Below are positions 1 to 5,698 of a stretch of DNA of 5,698 nucleotides, in pieces; within the stretch, counting starts at the first letter, position 1; each line of letters begins with the position of its first letter. The position numbers were made by a program, and so were the translations under genes. Source of the DNA: Anaerolineae bacterium CG2_30_58_95 (GTDB taxonomy: Bacteria; Chloroflexota; Anaerolineae; Anaerolineales; Villigracilaceae). The stretch covers positions 1 through 5,698 of the forward strand of contig MNXK01000228.1 of NCBI GenBank assembly GCA_001872165.1, given 5' to 3'. A model generated the notes under the pieces. The model made no database searches. It was not told the DNA's origin and saw only the letters and a program-made list of their open reading frames with translations.

Positions 1-871
1 GACGGGTGACGGGGAGGTCGTTGAGCGCCACGTTTTCGCAGCACAGCTTCAAGGCCTCGGCAGAAGAATCCACGGATAAAACCGATTTCGCTCCGCCCGC
101 CAGGGCATTAACTGTGAATCCCCCCGTGTAGCAAAAACAATCCAGTACATCCCGTCCCGCCGCAAGTTGGCGCACCCTCAGGCGGTTTTCGCGCTGGTCG
201 AGGTAGAAACCCGTCTTATGGCCATGAGCAAGGTCAACCGTAAAGCGTAATGCGTATTCCGTAATGGTTGTGCGTTCGGGCGGATCGCCTCGTAGTGGCC
301 CGCTGCGCGGGGCGAGACCTTCCAATTCGCGCACGTCCGCGTCGGAGCGCTCGTAGATGTCTTTCAGGCCGGTGAGTTCGAGGAGCAGATCGGCGATGGT
401 TTCGCGCCAGAATTCTGCGCCAGTTGCCAGGAATTGGACAACGAGCGTACCGGCGTAGCGATCCACGATCAGGCCGGGCAGGCTGTCGGATTCGGCATGA
501 AGCAAGCGTAAGGATGAGAGCTGAAGGCTGAAGGCTTGCCTTGAGCGAAGTCGAAGGGATGAAGCGCCAGTTGCTGAAGACTGAACATTGAAAACTGAAC
601 ATTGCCTTCGGTCAATGGCGGCAGAAAGGCGGCGTCGGAAATACTCCCTATCCACATTTTCGTTGGGGTCAAACGTCCAAACGCGGGCGCGGATCTGCGA
701 TTGGGGCGAGTAGGCGGCGCGGGCCAGAAAAATGCCTTTCGAGGAGAGCAGGTCCACGGTCCCGCCCGAATCGGGATTTCCATCCACACGATCCACCGCG
801 CCGGAGAAGATCCACGGATGGCGGCGCAGGAGTGATTTTTCGCGTCCGGGTTTGAGGGTAAGAGCAGGCAT
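1..871 (-). CDS. rlmI: RlmI/RlmK-type class I SAM-dependent rRNA (cytosine-C5) methyltransferase, 3' end cut by window
   Basis: The minus-strand frame is open from ATG at 871 to the left edge: 290 residues, with about 100 C-terminal residues of a roughly 390-400 residue family missing. Residues 1-75 look like the N-terminal PUA RNA-binding domain (KPGREKSLLRRHPWIFSGAV). The HAESDSLPGLIVDRY motif is at 125-139 and the family signature GHKTGFYLDQR at 217-227. The SAM-binding loop is DCFCYTGGF at 244-252, with acidic D268 on the next strand (VLSVDSS). The catalytic motifs lie outside the window. By family, it methylates a cytosine of 23S rRNA (C1962 in E. coli RlmI) using SAM in the cytoplasm. 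The ATG follows the TAG of the upstream gene with no spacer; the nearest purine-rich site (AAGGAAA, 886-892) is 14 bases away, so coupled translation is likely. Oddity: residues about 91-122 replace the usual short loop and are encoded by repeat-like DNA. Family assignment is firm; RlmI orthology itself is untested. Confidence 0.9.
   Translation of the reverse strand, partial: MPALTLKPGREKSLLRRHPWIFSGAVDRVDGNPDSGGTVDLLSSKGIFLARAAYSPQSQIRARVWTFDPNENVDREYFRRRLSAAIDRRQCSVFNVQSSATGASSLRLRSRQAFSLQLSSLRLLHAESDSLPGLIVDRYAGTLVVQFLATGAEFWRETIADLLLELTGLKDIYERSDADVRELEGLAPRSGPLRGDPPERTTITEYALRFTVDLAHGHKTGFYLDQRENRLRVRQLAAGRDVLDCFCYTGGFTVNALAGGAKSVLSVDSSAEALKLCCENVALNDLPVTR
514..601. repeat. Degenerate heptanucleotide repeat patch inside the methyltransferase gene
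   Basis: On the plus strand, 574-601 holds four 7-base units (CTGAAGA, CTGAACA, TTGAAAA, CTGAACA). Positions 521-534 hold two perfect CTGAAGG units, with ATGAGAG (514-520) as a possible degenerate third. Between the two blocks, 539-557 reads CCTTGAGCGAAGTCGAAGG, which I recall as resembling a dispersed intergenic repeat of some bacterial genomes; that recollection is unverified. The patch is translated in frame as methyltransferase residues about 91-119, just before the HAESD-LPGL motif, where relatives usually have a shorter loop. Seen directly: the periodicity and the open frame. Inferred: that it is an insertion. Confidence 0.75.
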
Positions 872-2080
872 CTATAGGATGCCGATTTCCTTGCCGGCCT
901 TCTCCATCACGTCCATAGCGTACTCGATCTCCTGCGGCTCGTGCGCCGCGGTGACGGTGGCGCGCAGGCGCGCCAGTCCCTCCGGCACGGCCGGCGAGAC
1001 CACCGGCAGGACGAACAGGTCATGGTGCTGGCACTCGCGGGTGATGGCGAAGGCGCGCTCGTCCGAGCCGCACAGCACCGGCACGATGGCGGTGGTGGTC
1101 AGCAAGGTGTCGAAACCGCGCTTCTTCAAGCCTTGGATGAATTGGTCGGCGTTGGCGTTGACCTTTTCGATGCGCCAGGGTTCGTCCAGGATGACCTTGA
1201 AGGCCTCGTTGGCGGCGGCGGCCTGCGCCGGGGGCAGCGCGGCGGAGAAGATGTACGCCCGGCTGGCATGCCGCAGGTATTGGACGAGTTCTTTTTTGCC
1301 GGCCACGTAGCCGCCCACCGACGGGATGGTCTTGGAGAGCGTGCCCATCTTGATGTCAATGCTATCCCACAAACCGAAGTGCTCCTCGATGCCGCGCCCG
1401 GTCTTGCCGAGCACACCGACCGAGTGCGCTTCGTCCATCATCAGCCAGGCGTTGTACTTCCTGCACAGTTCGACCATGCGCGGAAAGTCAATCACGTCGC
1501 CGTCCATGCTGAAGATCGCGTCCGCGACGACCAGTTTCGCGACGCCGTTCGGCACCTGCTGGAGACGGTGTTCCAGGTCATCCATCTCGTTGTGGCGGAA
1601 GCGGCGGAATTCCGCGCCGGACATCAGGCAGCCGTCCACGATGCTGGCGTGGTTGAGCTTGTCGGAGAGTACGTAGTCGCCGCGCCCCATCAGGGTGGAG
1701 ATGACCGCCAGGTTGGTGGCGTAACCGGAGGTATAGGTGATAGCGGCTTCGGCGTGCTTGAATTCGGCAATCGTTTCTTCCAGCTCGGTGTGCAGTTTGA
1801 GCGTGCCAGCCAGGGTGCGGACGCCGTGCGTGCCGGTGCCGTACCTGTCCACCGCGGCTTTGGCCGCGGCGTTGATGCGCGGGTGGCCGATCAGGCCGAG
1901 GTAACTGTACGAGGCGAACATGCCCATCTCGCGCCCGTTGACCAGCACGCGCGCCCCGCCGCGCAGCTCGCTGATGGGTTGGTTGTAGAAATACAGGTCA
2001 TTCTCGCGCAGCATATTTACGCGGTCGTTCATGGCGCGAATGCGTCGGGTGACGGCATCATCGGTGTTTCGAAAGTCCAT
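872..2080 (-). CDS. PLP-dependent alpha-oxoamine synthase family enzyme (BioF / KBL / serine palmitoyltransferase-like)
   Basis: 402 residues, full length for the family. These enzymes form a Schiff base with PLP and condense an amino acid (Gly, Ala or Ser) with an acyl thioester, with decarboxylation in most members. Visible active-site elements: GTGTHGVRTLAGT at 81-93, the ring-stacking His in LNHASIVDG (H144), the DEAHSVGVLGKTGRG block with D216 and H219, and the PLP lysine K250 in MGTLSKTIPSVGGYVAG. The start is supported by an AGGAG ribosome site (2090-2094) 9 bases upstream. It is the first gene of a two-gene unit with the rRNA methyltransferase, and its TAG abuts that gene's ATG. A strong promoter match (2111-2139) precedes it. 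No biotin, threonine-degradation or sphingolipid genes are in view, so the substrate cannot be named: glycine C-acetyltransferase, 8-amino-7-oxononanoate synthase and a long-chain acyl condensing enzyme all remain possible. Family near certain, specificity unknown. Confidence 0.93.
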   Translation of the reverse strand: MDFRNTDDAVTRRIRAMNDRVNMLRENDLYFYNQPISELRGGARVLVNGREMGMFASYSYLGLIGHPRINAAAKAAVDRYGTGTHGVRTLAGTLKLHTELEETIAEFKHAEAAITYTSGYATNLAVISTLMGRGDYVLSDKLNHASIVDGCLMSGAEFRRFRHNEMDDLEHRLQQVPNGVAKLVVADAIFSMDGDVIDFPRMVELCRKYNAWLMMDEAHSVGVLGKTGRGIEEHFGLWDSIDIKMGTLSKTIPSVGGYVAGKKELVQYLRHASRAYIFSAALPPAQAAAANEAFKVILDEPWRIEKVNANADQFIQGLKKRGFDTLLTTTAIVPVLCGSDERAFAITRECQHHDLFVLPVVSPAVPEGLARLRATVTAAHEPQEIEYAMDVMEKAGKEIGIL

Positions 2081-2110
2081 GGCTGGCTGCTCCTAAAAAC
2101 ATGATACACA

Positions 2111-2139
2111 AGTTTATTCCAGGGAGGGGTTTCTGTCAA
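2111..2139 (-). promoter_or_regulatory. Sigma70-like promoter for the oxoamine synthase-methyltransferase unit
   Basis: On the minus strand a perfect TTGACA -35 box (2134-2139) is followed by a 17-base spacer and TAAACT as -10 (2111-2116, 4 of 6 consensus bases). The predicted start near 2104 gives a leader of about 24 bases carrying the AGGAG site at 2090-2094. Spacing and gene placement agree well; no experimental evidence. Confidence 0.6.
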
Positions 2140-2145
2140 TCAGGC

Positions 2146-2174
2146 TTGCAAGTACTGGTTTGCGGTGATATAAA
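2146..2174 (+). promoter_or_regulatory. Sigma70-like promoter for the plus-strand lipoprotein gene
   Basis: TTGCAA (2146-2151), a 17-base spacer and TATAAA (2169-2174) form a near-consensus sigma70 promoter. The start would fall near 2181, giving a leader of about 40 bases with AAGGAG (2206-2211) 11 bases before the ATG at 2223. The -35 lies inside an 8-base perfect palindrome, CTTGCAAG (2145-2152), which may be chance. Its -35 is only 6 bases from the -35 of the divergent promoter. Confidence 0.6.
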
Positions 2175-2222
2175 AGGGCGGATTCTCGACTAAAGTGATG
2201 ATTCGAAGGAGAAATTGCGTTC

Positions 2223-2921
2223 ATGAAAATCAAGTACATCTTGCTCTCGACGGCAGCCATCGTCATCTTGATCGTTACCACGGTTGGGTGCGGCGCCCAG
2301 CCTCAAGGGGCGACAGCAACCCCGACGACCGCGGCCGGCATCCCAGCGGCGGGCAGTTACCAGCCGGAATCCGCCTGCGACAACCCATACTACCCCCGCC
2401 GCGCCGGGACGAAAACTCAAAGCGGGGTGGATGGCTCTGTCATAACCGAAACGACATCCATCCGCGGCGACGCGAACAAAGCCATCGCCACGGTGACCAG
2501 TGCTTCTACCAACGGTATTGACGTAAGAACGTATGAGTGCAGCTCAGGTGGTATCCTCTTGACCGAGTGGAAATTGTACGACGGGGACAAGCAAGTAATG
2601 TCTACGTTGTCTTATTCCGGCGTATTTTTCCCTTCAGCCGAGCAGTTCAAAATCGGGGCGAAATGGGAATATTCTATCGTTACCCACAAGGACCTGGATA
2701 GCGGCTGGGTTGAAAGTGAAACCAGGAGAAACTGCACGGTGGCTGGCACATCTTCCGTTCAATACCAGGGTCAGTTCGTGGACGCACTGCGAGTGGATTG
2801 TGTCAATGAGGTCAAAGACCTCAAGGCCAGTGATGAGGCAGCTTTAGAGAACTATTACGACTTGTACAGCTTTTTCTACGTTTATGGAGTAGGGATCGTG
2901 GGGTATCGAGTCAGCGAGTAA
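2223..2921 (+). CDS. Secreted lipoprotein of unknown function
   Basis: 232 residues. The start is supported by AAGGAG 11 bases upstream and by a signal peptide that begins at once: MKIKY, a hydrophobic core (residues 6-19) and a lipobox TVGC ending at C23, predicting export, lipidation and anchoring to the membrane outer face. Residues 25-45 are a Thr/Ala/Pro/Gly-rich tether. The mature part carries CDNPYYPRRAGTK (52-64), GAKWEY (145-150) and a C-terminal YGVGIVGYRV (221-230). This layout (YYP...G near the start, W-Y mid-domain, GVG-[IL]-V near the end) recalls secreted beta-rich domains of the DUF3108/TapB-like kind; that is a resemblance from memory, not an assignment. Besides C23 there are cysteines at 52, 106, 171 and 193, which could form two disulfides outside the cell. 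It is transcribed alone from its own promoter and ends 17 bases before the convergent lipoprotein gene. I cannot assign a role. Confidence 0.85.
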   Translation: MKIKYILLSTAAIVILIVTTVGCGAQPQGATATPTTAAGIPAAGSYQPESACDNPYYPRRAGTKTQSGVDGSVITETTSIRGDANKAIATVTSASTNGIDVRTYECSSGGILLTEWKLYDGDKQVMSTLSYSGVFFPSAEQFKIGAKWEYSIVTHKDLDSGWVESETRRNCTVAGTSSVQYQGQFVDALRVDCVNEVKDLKASDEAALENYYDLYSFFYVYGVGIVGYRVSE

Positions 2922-2938
2922 GCCCGAACATTCCTGGC

Positions 2939-3700
2939 TCAGAACATCACGCCGCAGTCGTAGGGGACGAGTATTTTCTCTTTGACATCCAGGATCCTGT
3001 GCGGGAAATTCCGGTCAATGCTGAACGTCAGGCGCAGGAAGCCGCCCCATTTGGTGAAAACAACCAGTTGCACCTCTACGCTCTGCTCGCTGGTGCGGAC
3101 GGTGGGCGCCACGTCTCGAAGCAGGAGCGTCCGCAGGCGAGACAGAAGTGACATGGGCCGGCCAAAGTCTCCGAGGCTGGCGGCGATGTCCCGCACGTCA
3201 GAAGGGTTGCACATGATCTGGTAATCGTTGTAGTTGGCGTGCCAGAAGAGATAGAACTGGGAGCCGAGGATGTTCAGCACCACGTACTGGAAATACCCCT
3301 CCGCTGTGTCGTCTATCTGGACGTAGTCGAGGTAATCCGAGCTGTCCCCGCTGGCGGCGTAGTCGGCCTCGGTGCGGAATGGCGCCTGTTCTGCCGGCCG
3401 GGGGTAGAGCAGGGGGTAGCCGCCCATCCCGTCGAAGTGGTAGACGTAATCCAGCGCGTAGCCCGGCTGCATCGAGAGATGGGTGAGCGCCTGGAAGTAG
3501 GTGTTGGCGTCGAATTCGCCGCCCTGCTTGGCCGGGTTTTCGGTTTGGAAATTATCTGGAAAGCTCATGTCGCCCCGCACCTGATGAAGCGCCTCGAGCG
3601 CGCCGGCGCAGTCAATCTCGCTGGCTGGTGCGGATGATAGGCGGCAGGCGAGTAAAGCGAAGAAGGCGGCAGTTGCAGCGAGGAGAACGATTTTCTTCAT
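2939..3700 (-). CDS. Secreted lipoprotein of unknown function, downstream of the nucleotidyltransferase/HEPN pair
   Basis: 253 residues. AGGAGG (3707-3712) sits 6 bases before the ATG, the strongest ribosome site in the window. The signal peptide is MKKIVLLAATAAFFALLAC with a textbook LLAC lipobox at C19, predicting an extracytoplasmic lipoprotein. The mature part is rich in aromatic and acidic residues, notably the LDYVYHFDGMGGYPLLYPRP stretch (83-102) and SDYLDYVQIDD (121-131). Cysteines at 31, 164 and 249 could include one disulfide. The C-terminal third (210-247) alternates hydrophobic and charged residues like beta strands. It is unlike the convergent lipoprotein at 2223-2921, and I recognise no named family. 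It lies 29 bases after the HEPN stop on the same strand with no convincing promoter of its own, so it is probably the last gene of the ligA-nucleotidyltransferase-HEPN run. Confidence 0.83.
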   Translation of the reverse strand: MKKIVLLAATAAFFALLACRLSSAPASEIDCAGALEALHQVRGDMSFPDNFQTENPAKQGGEFDANTYFQALTHLSMQPGYALDYVYHFDGMGGYPLLYPRPAEQAPFRTEADYAASGDSSDYLDYVQIDDTAEGYFQYVVLNILGSQFYLFWHANYNDYQIMCNPSDVRDIAASLGDFGRPMSLLSRLRTLLLRDVAPTVRTSEQSVEVQLVVFTKWGGFLRLTFSIDRNFPHRILDVKEKILVPYDCGVMF

Positions 3701-3729
3701 GGTGTGCCTCCTGTATTTATGGACACGGG

Positions 3730-4122
3730 TCAGTGGTCAATCAAGTTCTTTACCTTGCCAATGAAACGCTCTGCCGCGTGCAGTATTTCCTCTGCCCCCT
3801 CGCGGCTGATAGGCGCGAAGGGTGCATAATCGCTTCGTTCACGAGCGGATTGCGCCTGACCGAGAAAATGTAAATATTCCGCCTCCACCTGACCTGTGAC
3901 GACGAACAACTCGCGGAACTTTGCAATGGAAGCCGAGTGTCTGCGTAAATCCAGGCCTTTGGAAAGCAAGGCGGCTTTGGCGGCGTAAAACATGGCGTAA
4001 TAGGCGCGGGAGACCGCGTCATTGAAGAGGCCAATATCAAAAATCTGGCGGGCGTGACCAAGTTTGATCTCAGCCAGTTCCAGCCAGGTTTTCGGATCCT
4101 TCATGTCCGCGGGAGCGTCCAT
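3730..4122 (-). CDS. HEPN-domain protein, partner of the adjacent nucleotidyltransferase
   Basis: 130 residues, all one four-helix HEPN domain of the PF05168-like type. Visible: DPKTWLELAEIKLGHARQIF (helix 1, from residue 9), AVSRAYYAMFYAAKAALLSKG (36-56, the hallmark helix), RHSAS and the KFRELFV helix (61-74), then LGQAQSARERSDYAP (87-101). HEPN proteins encoded next to minimal nucleotidyltransferases include RNase toxins whose partner neutralises them by AMPylation. The RNase type needs R-X4-6-H; here R94 is followed at the fifth position by Tyr (Y99) and no His lies in range, so nuclease activity is doubtful and a binding or regulatory role is possible. The start at 4122 is preferred because AAGGAAGG sits 5 bases upstream. 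A second Met at residue 7 (4104) would give an ATGA overlap but has no ribosome site. The chosen start overlaps the nucleotidyltransferase by 22 bases. Confidence 0.9.
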   Translation of the reverse strand: MDAPADMKDPKTWLELAEIKLGHARQIFDIGLFNDAVSRAYYAMFYAAKAALLSKGLDLRRHSASIAKFRELFVVTGQVEAEYLHFLGQAQSARERSDYAPFAPISREGAEEILHAAERFIGKVKNLIDH

Positions 4123-4523
4123 AGCAGCCTTCCTTCGTCTTTTGCTTCTTCCGCCACAGAAAATCCGCTGTTGAACAAGTCTTCCCCCACGACCAGTATC
4201 GAAATAAACGGTCCGCCGGTGACCATCGAGTCCATCGCCGCGTTGACCAGTTTCCGCCAGCGCGAGTCGCCCGGCCCGCCGAGATAGTATTTCGGGCTAT
4301 GCCACTTGCCAATCACCATCACGTCTACATCAGAGTCGGGCGTAGCTTCGCCGCGGGCGTAAGAACCGTAGAGAATGATCTGGCTGATTTCATTGGGAAA
4401 TAACTCCAGTGCGCGGCGCCGAAAATCATCCAGAGTGCGCTTTACTGGGCGCGGCAGGCCACCGCGACGCGGCTGGCCGCGTGGCTTTAGATGGACGACA
4501 GGAACTGAAGAGATGTGCGCCAT
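4101..4523 (-). CDS. MNT-type minimal nucleotidyltransferase, first gene of the HEPN pair
   Basis: 140 residues. The polymerase-beta superfamily signature is clear: ILYGSYARGEATPDSDVDVMVI (50-71) with G53-S54 and metal-binding D65 and D67, the GS-X10-DXD pattern of minimal nucleotidyltransferases. These transfer a nucleotide (AMP in characterised MntA proteins) to a target, often the partner HEPN protein. The third carboxylate expected on a later strand is not obvious: the candidate strand reads GPFISILVVGEDLF (104-117), with Ser where an Asp might sit. That may be normal for this subgroup, but I cannot confirm it. Residues 1-28 form a basic Arg/Pro/Gly-rich extension before the usual family start at about KRTLDDFRRRALELFP. 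No ribosome site precedes the ATG. Instead a TATAAT box lies 6 bases upstream, suggesting a leaderless message, and the ligA stop is 7 bases away, so coupled translation after ligA is the alternative. Confidence 0.92.
   Translation of the reverse strand: MAHISSVPVVHLKPRGQPRRGGLPRPVKRTLDDFRRRALELFPNEISQIILYGSYARGEATPDSDVDVMVIGKWHSPKYYLGGPGDSRWRKLVNAAMDSMVTGGPFISILVVGEDLFNSGFSVAEEAKDEGRLLWTLPRT
4128..4135 (-). promoter_or_regulatory. Ribosome binding site deciding the HEPN start
   Basis: AAGGAAGG on the minus strand lies 5 bases upstream of the ATG at 4122, within the end of the nucleotidyltransferase gene. It favours 4122 over the alternative ATG at 4104, which has no such site. Confidence 0.6.
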
Positions 4524-4529
4524 ATTTCA

Positions 4530-5698
<1,169 letters not shown>

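Noticed and set aside
234..789. Minus-strand open frames at 234-602 and 469-789
   Set aside because: They are shifted relative to the true methyltransferase frame, which is continuous from 871 to the left edge with PUA, HAESD-LPGL and SAM-binding motifs.
602..835. Plus-strand open frames at 602-835, 732-1310 and 941-2104 (the last 387 codons long)
   Set aside because: They lie antisense to the methyltransferase and the oxoamine synthase, whose minus-strand frames carry intact family motifs; the long plus frame is Arg/Gly/Val-rich low-information sequence typical of GC-rich antisense frames.
1..871. A frameshifted or broken methyltransferase gene
   Set aside because: Translating the whole 871 bases gives one uninterrupted frame through the repeat patch, so the gene is intact within the window.
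2922..2938. Hairpin terminator between the convergent genes (AGCC / GGCT)
   Set aside because: Only a 4-base stem, with no T tract on either side.
3707..3757. Own promoter for the lipoprotein at 3700 (TTGATT, 17 bases, CATAAA)
   Set aside because: Each hexamer matches only 4 of 6 and the start would fall inside the ribosome site, so co-transcription from upstream is more likely.
3730..4523. Calling the pair an established type VII toxin-antitoxin (HepT/MntA) module
   Set aside because: The gene order fits, but the HEPN protein lacks a visible R-X4-6-H motif and the nucleotidyltransferase lacks an obvious third acid, so only the domain families are claimed.

Overview
The window looks like a GC-rich bacterial chromosome segment. 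NAD-dependent DNA ligase (LigA), two lipobox lipoproteins and a housekeeping rRNA methyltransferase all point to Bacteria. The gene families and the style of the secreted proteins (a Thr/Pro/Ala-rich stretch straight after the lipobox Cys) remind me of Chloroflexota, perhaps Anaerolineae. That is an impression, not a demonstrated assignment. There is no transposase, phage gene, CRISPR array, tRNA or rRNA. Coding density is very high and no gene-free stretch exceeds about 145 bases.

Left part (1-2080, minus strand): a two-gene unit read right to left. First comes a PLP-dependent alpha-oxoamine synthase family enzyme (872-2080). Directly abutting it (TAG then ATG, no spacer) is an RlmI-type 23S rRNA cytosine methyltransferase, cut by the left window edge. 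A good sigma70-like promoter lies in front of this unit.

Middle (2081-3700): a 142-base divergent promoter region with back-to-back -35 boxes drives the minus-strand unit on one side and a plus-strand lipoprotein of unknown function (2223-2921) on the other. A second, unrelated lipoprotein (2939-3700, minus) converges on the first with only 17 bases between stop codons.

Right part (3700-5698, minus strand): ligA (C-terminal 388 residues, cut by the right edge) is followed after 7 bases by a small MNT-type nucleotidyltransferase. That gene overlaps a HEPN-domain gene by 22 bases, and 29 bases further comes the second lipoprotein. The nucleotidyltransferase/HEPN pair is the known two-gene architecture that includes type VII toxin-antitoxin modules. 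Here the HEPN protein lacks a visible R-X4-6-H RNase motif and the nucleotidyltransferase lacks an obvious third acidic residue, so a canonical toxin-antitoxin role is uncertain.

The most unusual signal is a family of degenerate 7-base tandem repeats (CTGAAGG / CTGATGG / YTGAANA) found inside two unrelated essential-type genes: in the loop before the HAESD-LPGL motif of the methyltransferase, and in the linker before the BRCT domain of LigA. Both copies are in frame. Both are oriented so that the strand free of stop codons in all frames is the coding strand.
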